Shown here in pieces: positions 1-7,623 of a DNA stretch of 22,786 bases (positions are counted from its first letter, which is position 1; each line of letters opens with the position of its first letter). Source of the stretch: Hyphomicrobiales bacterium (GTDB lineage: Bacteria > Pseudomonadota > Alphaproteobacteria > Rhizobiales > CAYWUX01); the NCBI GenBank assembly GCA_028279265.1, contig JANQOC010000109.1, positions 1-22,786 on the forward strand, read 5' to 3'. The notes under the pieces are model-generated. The model saw nothing but the letters and a program-made list of their open reading frames with translations. It was not told the origin of the DNA and did not search any database. The translations under genes were made by a program, and so were the position numbers.

Positions 1-127
1 AAGCTGCGATCTCCTGATGCTTGAACGTCACGATTTTGACAGGCTGATGCGGACAAATCCCGCTCTGCAGCAACAGATCGAAATAGCGATTTTCAACAAA
101 TACAAAGGCACGGAAGCAGAGAGTTAG
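1..127 (+). CDS. C-terminal end of a cyclic-nucleotide-binding-domain protein (partial)
   Basis: Only the last 41 codons are in the window (frame starting at base 2, stop TAG at 125-127). The residues run Leu-Leu-Met-Leu-Glu-Arg-His-Asp-Phe-Asp-Arg-Leu-Met, then Asn-Pro-Ala-Leu and an amphipathic helix with a charged tail. This looks like the last beta strand and C helix of a cNMP-binding (CAP-like) domain, as found at the C-terminus of bacterial cyclic-nucleotide-gated K+ channels and some antiporters. The bulk of the protein lies upstream, so I cannot tell channel, antiporter or regulator apart. The family assignment rests on pattern resemblance only. Confidence 0.5.
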   Translation, partial: SCDLLMLERHDFDRLMRTNPALQQQIEIAIFNKYKGTEAES

Positions 128-128
128 G

Positions 129-155
129 TCGCGGGTACAGTATTCTCACCCGCGA
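129..155 (+). terminator. Possible 3' hairpin of the upstream partial gene
   Basis: An 8-bp perfect stem (129-136 with 148-155) with an 11-nt loop starts 1 nt after the stop codon of the partial gene. It is GC-rich but is followed by TAACAAA rather than a T tract, so it may be a weak or Rho-assisted terminator or only an mRNA-stabilising hairpin. Confidence 0.3.
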
Positions 156-170
156 TAACAAACCTGCGAC

Positions 171-201
171 ATAAAAAAGGGCGGTGAAAAAACCGCCCTT
201 T
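171..201 (-). terminator. Rho-independent terminator of icd
   Basis: A 10-bp perfect stem (176-185 with 192-201) with a 6-nt loop lies about 50 nt past the icd stop. Read on the minus strand, the stem ends in three T and is followed by three more T, giving a six-T run that is typical of an intrinsic terminator. On the plus strand the T run is only three, so termination there would be weaker, but the element could act both ways between the convergent genes. Confidence 0.8.
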
Positions 202-250
202 GTAACCGCAGCTCAAAAGTTGAATTCTGCTAAATTGACATGGTCTAAAT

Positions 251-1465
251 CTAGCCCATGGCTTTCTGCAGATTCTCGTCGATCTTATCGAGGAATCCGG
301 TGGTTGACAGCCATTTCTGATCCGGACCCACGAGTAAGGCCAGGTCTTTGGTCATGTCACCGGCCTGGATGGTGTTGATCACCGTTTCTTCGAGTGTCGA
401 TGCGAAACGCGCGAGTTCGGCATTGTCGTCGAGCTTGGCCCGGTGCGCCAGACCCCGGGTCCAGGCAAAGATCGATGCCGTCGAGTTGGTTGAAGTTTCC
501 TGGCCATCCTGATGCAGGCGATAGTGGCGGGTCACGGTACCGTGAGCCGCTTCCGCTTCGACGACCTTGCCGTCGGGAGTCATCAGCACACTGGTCATAA
601 GACCGAGCGAGCCAAAGCCCTGGGCCACCGTATCGGACTGCACATCGCCGTCATAGTTCTTACAGGCCCAGATAAATCCGCCTGACCATTTCAGAGCCGC
701 GGCCACCATGTCATCAATCAGGCGGTGCTCGTAGGTAATTCCGGCTTCTTCGAACTTATCTTTAAATTCCGTATCGTAAATGTCCTGGAAGATATCCTTG
801 AACCGGCCGTCATAAGCCTTGAGGATCGTATTCTTCGTTGACAGATAGACCGGCCATTTTCTTGCCAGTCCGTAATTCATACTCGCCCGGGCGAAATCCC
901 GTATGGAACCGTCGAGGTTGTACATACTCAGGGCGATCCCTGATTCCGGAAAGTCAAACACCTCGTGTTCGATCTTGTCCGAACCGTCTTCGGATTCCCA
1001 GGTAATCTTCAGCTTGCCTTTTCCGGGAACGAGAAAATCGGTCGCGCGATACTGGTCGCCATAGGCATGCCGTCCAATAACCATGGACTGGGTCCAGCCG
1101 GGGACCAGGCGCGGGACGTTCTCACAGACGATCGGCTCCCGGAAGATAACACCGCCGAGAATATTTCGGATCGTTCCATTGGGAGAGCGATACATTCTCT
1201 TGAGACCGAATTCTTCAACCCGATCTTCATCGGGAGTGATCGTTGCGCATTTGATGCCAACGCCGTGTTCGGCTATGGCGTTTGCAGCATCGATCGTGAT
1301 CTGGTCATCGGTTTCATCGCGTTTTTCAACGGAAAGGTCATAATATCTGAGATCGACATCCAGATAGGGATGAATGAGTTTATCTTTGATAAGTTGCCAG
1401 ATGATGCGGGTCATCTCATCGCCATCAAGCTCGACAACCGGATTTGCTACTTTGATTTTTGACAT
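251..1465 (-). CDS. icd: NADP-dependent isocitrate dehydrogenase
   Basis: Oxidative decarboxylation of isocitrate to 2-oxoglutarate with NADP+ in the TCA cycle, in the cytoplasm. The 404-aa protein is of the eukaryote-like homodimeric type (about 400-415 aa) that Alphaproteobacteria usually carry, not the E. coli type. Visible motifs: the isocitrate-binding Ser94-Pro-Asn-Gly-Thr-Ile-Arg100, Arg109, Arg132 and Tyr139 (GRHAYGDQYR block), Lys211, the metal-binding aspartates around Asp251, Asp274 and Asp278, and the NADP-binding HGTVTRHYR at 309-317. The ATG at 1465 has a GGAG about 13 nt upstream and the N-terminus begins as the family does. It is monocistronic, with its own candidate promoter (1562-1587) and a strong terminator (171-201). 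Nothing is missing or truncated. Confidence 0.97.
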   Translation of the reverse strand: MSKIKVANPVVELDGDEMTRIIWQLIKDKLIHPYLDVDLRYYDLSVEKRDETDDQITIDAANAIAEHGVGIKCATITPDEDRVEEFGLKRMYRSPNGTIRNILGGVIFREPIVCENVPRLVPGWTQSMVIGRHAYGDQYRATDFLVPGKGKLKITWESEDGSDKIEHEVFDFPESGIALSMYNLDGSIRDFARASMNYGLARKWPVYLSTKNTILKAYDGRFKDIFQDIYDTEFKDKFEEAGITYEHRLIDDMVAAALKWSGGFIWACKNYDGDVQSDTVAQGFGSLGLMTSVLMTPDGKVVEAEAAHGTVTRHYRLHQDGQETSTNSTASIFAWTRGLAHRAKLDDNAELARFASTLEETVINTIQAGDMTKDLALLVGPDQKWLSTTGFLDKIDENLQKAMG

Positions 1466-1561
1466 TTTCTAAAAGGACTCCAACCGCCATAGTGTCGTGC
1501 AATTGTGTGGAAGTGGCTCCCCTCCGGCGGCTTCGCCGGGCAGAGCCCGTTTGACGCCTGT

Positions 1562-1587
1562 GTCTATAGCACCGCTTTTCCCGTCAC
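1562..1587 (-). promoter_or_regulatory. Candidate icd promoter
   Basis: Read on the minus strand: GTGACGG, 10 nt, GCTATAGAC. This matches the Caulobacter housekeeping consensus TTGACGS, 10-14 nt, GCTANAWC at all but one or two positions. It predicts a start near 1555 and an icd leader of about 90 nt that contains the 1524-1539 hairpin. The assignment is by consensus matching only. Confidence 0.5.
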
Positions 1588-1624
1588 GAAAGGTCATGAC
1601 GGATATTTGTTTTGGTATTTGTTG

Positions 1625-1654
1625 TGGAACGTCCGGGAATCCGGGCGCTAAAAC
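1625..1654 (+). promoter_or_regulatory. Candidate trmJ promoter
   Basis: TGGAAC (1625-1630), 17 nt, CTAAAA (1648-1653); the -10 part also fits GCTANAWC as GCTAAAAC (1647-1654). The -35 is weak. It would give a leader of about 170 nt with the 7-bp hairpin at 1675-1699. Confidence 0.3.
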
Positions 1655-1828
1655 CGGCGCTCTTCAACCCATGGAGGCCGGAATGGCATGAACCGGCCTG
1701 GCATTCGTTGACTAGGCTTGCGTATTTCGGGTTTCCCGCGCTATGGGAAGAGGTCAGGGACGAGGTCTCTACCCGCATGCTGGAGCCCCGCGGGCGGTCA
1801 ACCTTCTTTTGTTACGGGTTTGAAGTTC

Positions 1829-2587
1829 ATGAATCATCCCGCCATTATTCTCGTCGAACCACAGCTCAGCAGTAATATGGGGATGGTGGCGCGCGCCATG
1901 GCCAATTTTGCGCTGCCGGAACTCAGACTCGTTCGTCCCAAGGAAAGCCATCTCGGTGAGCGAGCCCGGGCCGCAGCCGCCGGAGCTGATGAGATTTTGG
2001 AAAGCGCTCTCGTCTTCGACAGCCTAGAGACGGCAATTGCCGATCTGCATGTCATTCACGCGACCACCGCTCGGCAACGTGATCTTGTCATTCATATTCG
2101 GACACCGGAGCAGGTCGCAGAAATTATCCAGGTAGATCTTGAAAAGGGTCTGAAGACCGGTGTTTTATTCGGACGCGAGAATTCCGGATTGACGAATGAT
2201 GAAATTGCTCTGTCGGACGGAATTATCGTGATTCCCGTCAATCCGGAGTTTGCTTCCCTCAACCTGTCCCAGGCGGTCATGGTATTTGCCTATGAATGGC
2301 TCAAGCAAAGCGGCCGCGCGGCTCTGGGGCGGCGGACGGAATTTGACGGACCAATGCAGGAGGGTTTTCACTTGCGCGAGTCCCAACGCGCCACCAAAGA
2401 AGACCTTTTCCACTTGTTTCAACATCTGGAAAGCGAGCTGGATTCCCGCGGATTCTTGCGTCCTCCCGAGAAACGGCCGATCATGGTTCGAAATATTCGC
2501 CGTATTTTTCAACGGATTGGGGCGACCGAACAGGAAATTCGCACGCTAAGGGGTATCGTTGCCGCATTGACACGAGACCCGAAGTGA
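1829..2587 (+). CDS. trmJ: TrmJ-type tRNA/rRNA 2'-O-methyltransferase (SPOUT family)
   Basis: A SpoU/TrmH-family (SPOUT class IV) SAM-dependent methyltransferase, most like TrmJ, which 2'-O-methylates position 32 of several tRNAs. In the 252-aa protein the N-terminal strand reads PAIILVEPQL, followed by the substrate-side N-x-GMVARAM motif (16-24). Motif 2 is FGRENSGLTNDE (114-125) and motif 3 is IPVNPEFASLNLSQAV (135-150), forming the trefoil-knot SAM site. The C-terminal 70 residues are helical, as in TrmJ and unlike the short TrmL. I chose ATG 1829 because family members start right before this strand; the same frame stays open to 1718, but the extra 37 residues resemble nothing. The Shine-Dalgarno is poor (GAAG close to the ATG). 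Its exact RNA target is inferred. Confidence 0.88.
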   Translation: MNHPAIILVEPQLSSNMGMVARAMANFALPELRLVRPKESHLGERARAAAAGADEILESALVFDSLETAIADLHVIHATTARQRDLVIHIRTPEQVAEIIQVDLEKGLKTGVLFGRENSGLTNDEIALSDGIIVIPVNPEFASLNLSQAVMVFAYEWLKQSGRAALGRRTEFDGPMQEGFHLRESQRATKEDLFHLFQHLESELDSRGFLRPPEKRPIMVRNIRRIFQRIGATEQEIRTLRGIVAALTRDPK

Positions 2588-2679
2588 TCCTAAATCCTGC
2601 CATAGTTTGGCCGATATTGCGGTATTGCGATTGTTCGGAAAGTATTAAGCCCTGATATTTGGCATGGAGACAGAATAAA

Positions 2680-3243
2680 GTGACGAAGATATTCATCAAA
2701 GTACTTTGTATGAGTGCGATAGTCGCGACCGGCTTCATAGTATGGTCCGGGACCGACGCTCGGGCCCAGAATACTCTGCCCAGCGAAAAAGTCGTAAAAG
2801 CGATAGAAAGCATGGCGCTCGCCGGACTTCCCAACGAGGTTATGCGGCCCGATGGTACGGTATTCAAAATCGATAAGTCCGATCCCAAGAAACTGCGCAT
2901 TCCCATGGAGGATATGAAACGGGTCATTCGCGTCGCCAATCGAACCGCATGGGCAAAAATTTGTGAAATTCGTAATCTCGATGTGCTCAATTATGAGACC
3001 ATGTTCAATGCGGAATTGCGCAAGAAGAAATGGACGAAAGAACAGCTGGCGGTAATTCATGGTTTGCACTTGCAGACGGTCGCCTGGTTGGCTTCGGAAA
3101 AAGCGGAAATTGTCGAAGGGAAAACCAAAGACAAGCCGGGTAAGGTTGTGAAAACCTTCAAAAAGCTGGAATGCAGTGAAGAACGGCGCAAGGAAACCAT
3201 CAAAGCCATTCGCGCCTATATCAAGGAAAATCAGAAGTCATAA
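2680..3243 (+). CDS. Exported protein of unknown function
   Basis: A 187-aa protein I do not recognise. The GTG at 2680 is preferred because GGAGA (2666-2670) sits 9 nt upstream and the product then opens with a textbook signal peptide: MTKIFIK, a hydrophobic run of about 15 residues, then Thr-Asp-Ala-Arg-Ala-Gln with a likely cut after Ala-Arg-Ala. A TTG at 2659 would add seven residues and bury the ribosome-binding site. The mature part is Lys-rich and mostly helical, with two cysteines (AKICEIRN and LECSEE contexts) that could form a disulfide in the periplasm. It is followed by a strong terminator at 3311-3340, so the transcript ends here; trmJ lies 92 nt upstream and may share it. Confidence 0.75.
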   Translation: MTKIFIKVLCMSAIVATGFIVWSGTDARAQNTLPSEKVVKAIESMALAGLPNEVMRPDGTVFKIDKSDPKKLRIPMEDMKRVIRVANRTAWAKICEIRNLDVLNYETMFNAELRKKKWTKEQLAVIHGLHLQTVAWLASEKAEIVEGKTKDKPGKVVKTFKKLECSEERRKETIKAIRAYIKENQKS

Positions 3244-3251
3244 TAGTGATC

Positions 3252-3272
3252 GGGGCGGGAACTACCTGCCCC
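3252..3272 (+). terminator. GC-rich hairpin after the exported protein gene
   Basis: Stem 3252-3259 with 3265-3272 (one G-U pair) and a 5-nt loop, 8 nt past the stop codon. There is no T tract, so it probably supports 3'-end stability ahead of the canonical terminator at 3311. Confidence 0.35.
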
Positions 3273-3310
3273 CTGATTGACACGTAAGAAAAAACGCGTA
3301 TAACACCCTC

Positions 3311-3340
3311 ACGGACCCGGAAAGTGGTCCGTTTTTTCTT
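3311..3340 (+). terminator. Rho-independent terminator
   Basis: A 7-bp perfect stem ACGGACC (3311-3317) with GGTCCGT (3326-3332), an 8-nt loop, and a T-rich tail through 3340. It separates the exported-protein gene from rpsD, so rpsD needs its own promoter downstream. Confidence 0.85.
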
Positions 3341-3453
3341 GGCATTCGCGGTTTGCTGTTTCAATCGCAGTCTGACCTGTCAATTCGGCAATAAGGTCGA
3401 ATTCAGGAGAATGCCTGGTATGAGACGATAACGATCGAGACTGGAGATATCTC
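3341..3453 (+). promoter_or_regulatory. rpsD upstream/leader region
   Basis: 113 bases between a strong terminator and rpsD must hold the rpsD promoter, but I see no clear -35/-10 pair. Two mutually exclusive small hairpins are possible: GACCT 3374-3378 with AGGTC 3394-3398, or AATTCG 3382-3387 with CGAATT 3398-3403. Downstream are an AGGAGA-led mini-ORF (3411-3431) and the rpsD Shine-Dalgarno GGAGA (3443-3447). S4 is a known autoregulator through leader RNA in E. coli and Bacillus; whether this leader does the same is inference. Confidence 0.4.
3411..3431 (+). CDS. Possible leader mini-ORF upstream of rpsD
   Basis: AGGAGA at 3405-3410 is followed, 9 nt later, by ATG AGA CGA TAA (3420-3431), coding Met-Arg-Arg. 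An earlier in-frame ATG at 3411 gives MPGMRR but is too close to the AGGAGA to use it. The stop lies 22 nt before the rpsD ATG, so reinitiation or translational coupling is conceivable. It may be chance. Confidence 0.25.
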   Translation: MPGMRR

Positions 3454-4071
3454 ATGTCGAAGCGCACACGCGCAAAGTACAAGATTGATCGCCGAATGGG
3501 CGAAAATATCTGGGGACGCCCGAAGAGTCCCGCAAACCGCCGCGATTATGGTCCCGGCGAACATGGCCAGCGAAGACGCGGAAAACTGTCGGACTTTGGT
3601 CTTCAGTTGCGGGCCAAGCAAAAGCTCAAGGGCTATTACGGCAATATCACCGAAAAGCAGTTCAAATCCATCTATAACGAAGCCGAACGGTTACGTGGCG
3701 ATACCAGCGAAAATCTTATTGGTTTGCTGGAAGCAAGATTGGATGCCCTGGTTTATCGGTCAAAATTTGTTCCGACGGTATTCGCTGCCCGGCAATTCGT
3801 AAATCACGGACATGTCAAGGTGAATGGGCGTCGTGTGAACATTCCGAGTTTCCGCTGTAAAATTGGCGATGTCATTGAACTGGCCGATAAATCCCGGGAA
3901 GTTCCCATGGTTCTGGAAGCCGTTCAGAGCCCGGAACGCGACGTTCCTGAATATATTGACGTTGACCACAACAAGATGACGGCCTCCATTAACAGAATAC
4001 CCGTCTTGTCGGATGTCCCCTATCCCGTGATGATGGAACCGAACCTGGTCATCGAATATTATTCACGTTAG
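3454..4071 (+). CDS. rpsD: 30S ribosomal protein S4
   Basis: Primary 16S rRNA-binding protein that nucleates 30S assembly (5' domain, body) and takes part in decoding fidelity. The 205-aa length is typical. The N-terminal S4 domain reads SKRTRAKYKIDRRMGENIWGR, and the RNA-binding S4 fold lies at roughly 94-157 (FARQFVNHGHVKVNGRRVNIPS-like block). The N-terminal four-cysteine zinc site of some bacteria is absent, so this is the Zn-independent form. Start ATG 3454 has GGAGA 6 nt upstream. As in other Alphaproteobacteria, rpsD stands alone rather than in the alpha operon. A GC hairpin at 4099-4122 follows. Confidence 0.98.
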   Translation: MSKRTRAKYKIDRRMGENIWGRPKSPANRRDYGPGEHGQRRRGKLSDFGLQLRAKQKLKGYYGNITEKQFKSIYNEAERLRGDTSENLIGLLEARLDALVYRSKFVPTVFAARQFVNHGHVKVNGRRVNIPSFRCKIGDVIELADKSREVPMVLEAVQSPERDVPEYIDVDHNKMTASINRIPVLSDVPYPVMMEPNLVIEYYSR

Positions 4072-4098
4072 GCCATATCCTAATTGTACAAAGTTTTA

Positions 4099-4122
4099 GC
4101 GCGCAGCCGTTGGGGTGCGCGC
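4099..4122 (+). terminator. Hairpin downstream of rpsD
   Basis: GCGCGCA (4099-4105) pairs with TGCGCGC (4116-4122) around a 10-nt loop, 27 nt past the rpsD stop and between convergent genes. No T tract follows on either strand, so it is a weak terminator candidate. The rest of 4072-4199 shows nothing else. Confidence 0.35.
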
Positions 4123-4199
4123 GCACGTATTCGTGGTTTCAAGTACAGCTTGAATTTCCGGCGTTGAGGCCGGATCAAAGGACCTGACGGTATTCGGTT

Positions 4200-4673
4200 C
4201 TATTCGGGTTTCTGGATCTGAGACGTCGCAATCATGGTCAGTACCACCGAGGCGGCGAAGAAATAGATGCCCGGTAAGGCGGCGGCATCTGCAATTCCGC
4301 TTGATTTCACGTAAAATATTACCAGGGCCAGCACCAGGACATCGAGCATGGACCATTTTCCGAGCCAGGCCAGGCGGTGAATGCGCTGGCTGTGCCGCTC
4401 CAGGTTGGGTTGCGGAATGGCGAACAATATCAGCAGATAGAGCAATTTAAGAACGGGAAAGACAATCGAGAACAGGAGCAGGATTATCGACAGCCAAAAC
4501 TCTCCCTCACTGAACAGAGTCCAGATGACCGTGGCAATGGAAAACGTATCGGTCCAGACATAAAGCCGGGTGAGCCGGATAACAGGAAGGGTAATGCCAA
4601 GGACCAGGCAAATACCGGCTGCGGCGATCAGAAGACCAACCAAAAGTGATGCATGGTGTCGCAGAATCTGCAA
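4200..4673 (-). CDS. PqiA-like (paraquat-inducible protein A family) membrane protein
   Basis: A 157-aa inner-membrane protein with about four helices (roughly 8-30, 58-85, 108-125, 133-150). The hallmark GKWSMLDVLVLAL at 105-117 matches the conserved G-[KR]-W-S-M-[LV]-D-V motif of the PqiA/YebS (LetA) family. E. coli PqiA has two such modules plus zinc-ribbon cysteines; this is a single module without the ribbon, a common alphaproteobacterial form. PqiA/LetA proteins work with MCE proteins in lipid traffic across the envelope, but no MCE gene is in view, so that role is inference. The start is a TTG at 4673 with AGGA about 10 nt upstream. It lies 33 nt after grxD and is probably the last gene of the pur-bolA-grxD transcript. 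Confidence 0.8.
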   Translation of the reverse strand: MQILRHHASLLVGLLIAAAGICLVLGITLPVIRLTRLYVWTDTFSIATVIWTLFSEGEFWLSIILLLFSIVFPVLKLLYLLILFAIPQPNLERHSQRIHRLAWLGKWSMLDVLVLALVIFYVKSSGIADAAALPGIYFFAASVVLTMIATSQIQKPE

Positions 4674-4706
4674 TCGCTTGCAATCCTATTGCAGGATCTC
4701 GCCGGT

Positions 4707-5075
4707 TTAGACGACCTGTGGTTTTTGATCGTAAGATATGCCTTTTTCGTTGAGCAGATCCTGCAGTTCTCCGGCCTGGAACATTTCTCTTATAATGTCG
4801 CAACCGCCGACGAATTCGCCTTTGACATAGAGTTGCGGCACGGTCGGCCAGTTTGTGAAAGCCTTGATGCCTTCACGCACGCCCATATCATCCAGGACGT
4901 TGACATATTCGTAGTCGACACCGAGATAGCCAAGGATCTGGGCAACCTGGCTTGAAAAGCCGCATTGCGGAAATTGCGCCGTGCCCTTCATGAAGAGCAC
5001 CACATCGTGGGCCGCCACCTGTTTGCCAATCCAGTCTTGGATGGCCTGGGCATTTTCGTTCACTTGTTCATTCAT
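4707..5075 (-). CDS. grxD: Monothiol glutaredoxin, CGFS type (Grx4/GrxD)
   Basis: A cytoplasmic [2Fe-2S] carrier/scaffold that binds a cluster with glutathione and forms heterocomplexes with BolA proteins. The 122-aa protein shows the family signature: KGTAQFPQCGFSSQ with the active-site C38-G-F-S41, the WPTVPQLY cis-proline/GSH segment (about 76-83), and the GGCDI loop (about 90-94). Strong Shine-Dalgarno AGGAGA 7 nt before the ATG at 5075. It lies 48 nt after bolA, which supports joint action in Fe-S assembly or iron sensing. Confidence 0.96.
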   Translation of the reverse strand: MNEQVNENAQAIQDWIGKQVAAHDVVLFMKGTAQFPQCGFSSQVAQILGYLGVDYEYVNVLDDMGVREGIKAFTNWPTVPQLYVKGEFVGGCDIIREMFQAGELQDLLNEKGISYDQKPQVV

Positions 5076-5123
5076 TGATCATTCTCCTAGAAGTTCGTAC
5101 GAGGCCATAGCGAGTGACCTGTC

Positions 5124-5366
5124 TTAATCCGATTCCGCCGGGGGTGATGTCTGCAAGGCCAGGGCATGCAGGACGCCGCCCATATTTCCCTCAAGGGCGG
5201 CATAGACCATCTGGTGTTGCTGAACCCGGGTTTTACCTCGAAACTGTTCGGAGACGACATGGGCAGAATAATGATCGCCATCGCCTGCCAGATCGACAAT
5301 TTTCACCTCTGCATCTGGGAGAGACTTCTTGATCAGGTTTTCGATTTCCGAGGCATCCATCGGCAT
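5124..5366 (-). CDS. bolA: BolA-family protein
   Basis: An 80-aa BolA/IbaG-type protein. The conserved C-terminal half of the fold reads HYSAHVVSEQFRGKTRVQQHQMVY (with its conserved F-x-G-K-x-x-V-x-x-H), then LEGNMGGVLHALALQT. BolA proteins bind CGFS glutaredoxins around a shared [2Fe-2S] cluster, the invariant His being a ligand candidate; the glutaredoxin partner is the next gene. ATG 5366 is preferred (GGAG 10 nt upstream); an ATG two codons later is also possible. It sits 40 nt after purL in the same orientation, a common alphaproteobacterial arrangement. Confidence 0.93.
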   Translation of the reverse strand: MPMDASEIENLIKKSLPDAEVKIVDLAGDGDHYSAHVVSEQFRGKTRVQQHQMVYAALEGNMGGVLHALALQTSPPAESD

Positions 5367-5406
5367 GGTCGCGAGACTCCAAATCGGTTCAGGTGTACCA
5401 ATACTG

Positions 5407-7623
5407 TCAGCCCGACATATAGTTTGGCAACCATTCTTCGTGCGCTTTCTTAAGGGCCTCTAACGATATGGTATCATTTTCGCCCAAGGTCAATTGTCCC
5501 GGGGCGGTATTTCCTGCCAATCTCGCGGAAATATTGGCTTTTTTGGCCTCCATAATGATCCTGTCGGTCGTCGAAGCCGGGACCGTGATCACATAGCGGC
5601 CCTGGTCTTCGCCAAATAGCAGGCCATGGGCCAATTCTTCATCGGGGATTGAAATGTTGGCGCCGATATTGCCGCTGAGCGCCATTTCTGCCAGGGCAAT
5701 GAGTAAGCCGCCATCGGAGCAGTCATGGACGGCGCTAACTTCGCCGGCGGAAATCAGATTGTGCACGAATTCTCCGGTTCGCCGTTCCGCCTCCAGATCA
5801 ACCGGCGGCGGTGCGCCGTCTTTCAGGCCCAGGAGAAAGGATGCGTAGAGAGATTGTCCGAGATGACACTTCTCCTCTCCAAGAACGATAATATCCTCAC
5901 CTACGTTCTTAAAATCTATGGAACACCTTTGACTTATATTTTCCAAAAGCCCGACACCACCGATCGCTGGTGTTGGGGGAATGGCACGACCCATGGTTTC
6001 GTTATAGAGGGACACATTTCCGGAAATCACCGGGAAGTCGAGGGCCAGGCACGCTTCCCGCATGCCTTTGATTGCGGCGACAAACTGGCCCATGATCTCC
6101 GGCCGTTCCGGATTTCCGAAATTCAGGCAATTTGTAATGGCAAGAGGGACGGCGCCGGTGCAGGTAATATTGCGCCAGGTCTCGGCGACCGCCTGCTTGG
6201 CCCCTTCAAACGCGTCCGCGAGGCAGTAGCGGGGAGTGACATCCGTTGAAATGGCAATGGCTTTGTCGGAACCGTGTATCCGCACCAGTGCTGCATCACC
6301 CCCCGGAGGGATGATCGTATCGCCCATAACGGTGTGATCGTACTGATCCCAGATCCAGAACCTGGAACAGAGGTGGGGCGAATTTAGCAGGTTCAACAGA
6401 GCTTCCGAGAGGCGTGCCGGTGGTTCGAACCTGGATACGGACAGGACCGGCTTTTGTTCGATCTCTTCGAAGGGCCGCTGATATTCAGGCGCTGAATTCG
6501 CCAGCATCGAAACCGGCAGGTCGGCTTCAACATGGTCATTGTGAGTGGCGATCAGACGGCCCGTGTCCGTCGTTGTTCCGACGATTGCAAAATTGAGCCC
6601 CCACTTGTCAAATATGCGCTGGGCTTCGGCCTCCGATCCCGGGCGCAGGATCATGAGCATTCTCTCCTGGCTTTCGGAAAGCATCATCTCGTAGGCGGTC
6701 ATGTTCAGCTCGCGCTGGGGGACCGCGTCAAGATCAAGGTCGATCCCGACACCGCCCTTGTCGGCCATCTCGACAGATGAAGACGTCAATCCCGCGGCTC
6801 CCATATCCTGGATGGCAATAATATGATCCTGCTGCATCAACTCCAGACAGGCTTCGAGCAGCAGTTTTTCGGTAAACGGATCTCCTACCTGAACCGTTGG
6901 CCGTTTTTCATCGGAATTCTCGTCGAATTCCGCCGAAGCCATTGTGGCGCCGTGAATGCCGTCACGTCCCGTTTTCGATCCCACATAGACGACAGGGTTC
7001 CCGACCCCGGTGGCTGCGGAATAAAAAATCTTGTTCGTGCGGGCGAGACCGACACACATGGCGTTGACAAGTATATTGTCATTGTAGTCGGCATCGAAAT
7101 TGGTTTCGCCGCCGACGGTCGGGATCCCCATGCAATTGCCGTAGCCGCCAATGCCGGCAACGACACCGTCAACGAGATGGCGGGTTTTTGGGTGTTCCGG
7201 CGCACCGAAGCGCAACGCATTCATGTTGGCAATGGGACGCGCCCCCATTGTGAAAACATCGCGCATGATGCCACCCACCCCGGTCGCGGCTCCCTGGTAG
7301 GGTTCAATATAAGAGGGATGGTTGTGGCTCTCCATTTTGAAAATGACGGCATCACCGTCACCGACATCAATGACGCCGGCGTTTTCCCCGGGCCCCTGGA
7401 TGACATGGGGAGCATCCACGGGCAGGGTCTTCAGCCAGAATTTGGAGGATTTGTAGGAGCAATGCTCGGACCACATAACCGAGAAAATTCCGAGCTCGGT
7501 CAGGGAGGGATGACGATCCAGGATATCGACAATTTTCTGATATTCTTCCGAGGTCAAGCCATGTTCGGCAATCACCTCTTCGGAAAGGGGCTGATCCGGC
7601 AGCGTATTGGAAGCGAGGGTCAA
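5407..7623 (-). CDS. purL: Phosphoribosylformylglycinamidine synthase, large subunit
   Basis: ATP-dependent conversion of FGAR to FGAM in purine synthesis, using ammonia delivered by PurQ through a PurS-bridged complex. At 738 aa this is the small PurL type, which requires separate PurS and PurQ; both genes are upstream. Visible: the N-terminal catalytic WSEHCSYKSSK (about 51-61, His54), the ATP/Mg block GPGENAGVIDVGDGDAVIFKM then ESHNHPS (98-104), and GAATGVGGIMRDVFTMGARP (111-130), plus the second AIRS-like half with NCLNFGNPERPE and HDCSDGGL. The start codon is TTG, overlapping the purQ stop by 4 nt (TTGA), with a strong GGAGG 7 nt before it, so translation is coupled to purQ. Confidence 0.98.
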   Translation of the reverse strand: MTLASNTLPDQPLSEEVIAEHGLTSEEYQKIVDILDRHPSLTELGIFSVMWSEHCSYKSSKFWLKTLPVDAPHVIQGPGENAGVIDVGDGDAVIFKMESHNHPSYIEPYQGAATGVGGIMRDVFTMGARPIANMNALRFGAPEHPKTRHLVDGVVAGIGGYGNCMGIPTVGGETNFDADYNDNILVNAMCVGLARTNKIFYSAATGVGNPVVYVGSKTGRDGIHGATMASAEFDENSDEKRPTVQVGDPFTEKLLLEACLELMQQDHIIAIQDMGAAGLTSSSVEMADKGGVGIDLDLDAVPQRELNMTAYEMMLSESQERMLMILRPGSEAEAQRIFDKWGLNFAIVGTTTDTGRLIATHNDHVEADLPVSMLANSAPEYQRPFEEIEQKPVLSVSRFEPPARLSEALLNLLNSPHLCSRFWIWDQYDHTVMGDTIIPPGGDAALVRIHGSDKAIAISTDVTPRYCLADAFEGAKQAVAETWRNITCTGAVPLAITNCLNFGNPERPEIMGQFVAAIKGMREACLALDFPVISGNVSLYNETMGRAIPPTPAIGGVGLLENISQRCSIDFKNVGEDIIVLGEEKCHLGQSLYASFLLGLKDGAPPPVDLEAERRTGEFVHNLISAGEVSAVHDCSDGGLLIALAEMALSGNIGANISIPDEELAHGLLFGEDQGRYVITVPASTTDRIIMEAKKANISARLAGNTAPGQLTLGENDTISLEALKKAHEEWLPNYMSG

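Larger units (their letters stand above)
1466..1828. other. Divergent intergenic region icd / trmJ
   Basis: 363 bases between divergent genes. It holds a well-matched minus-strand promoter for icd, a weaker plus-strand promoter candidate for trmJ, a 6-bp hairpin with a 4-nt loop in the icd leader (1524-1529 with 1534-1539) and a 7-bp hairpin with an 11-nt loop (1675-1681 with 1693-1699) in the presumed trmJ leader. I see no convincing gene; the open frames crossing it have no family resemblance. Confidence 0.6.

Noticed and set aside
1718..1828. N-terminal extension of the trmJ frame
   Set aside because: The 37 extra residues match nothing in the family, while the ATG at 1829 gives the standard N-terminal strand.
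1612..1875. 87-codon open frame before and into trmJ
   Set aside because: Overlaps the trmJ start in another frame, has no Shine-Dalgarno and no recognisable content.
3287..3340. Riboswitch-like structure between the exported-protein gene and rpsD
   Set aside because: The segment is explained by a simple intrinsic terminator; no conserved riboswitch core is visible.
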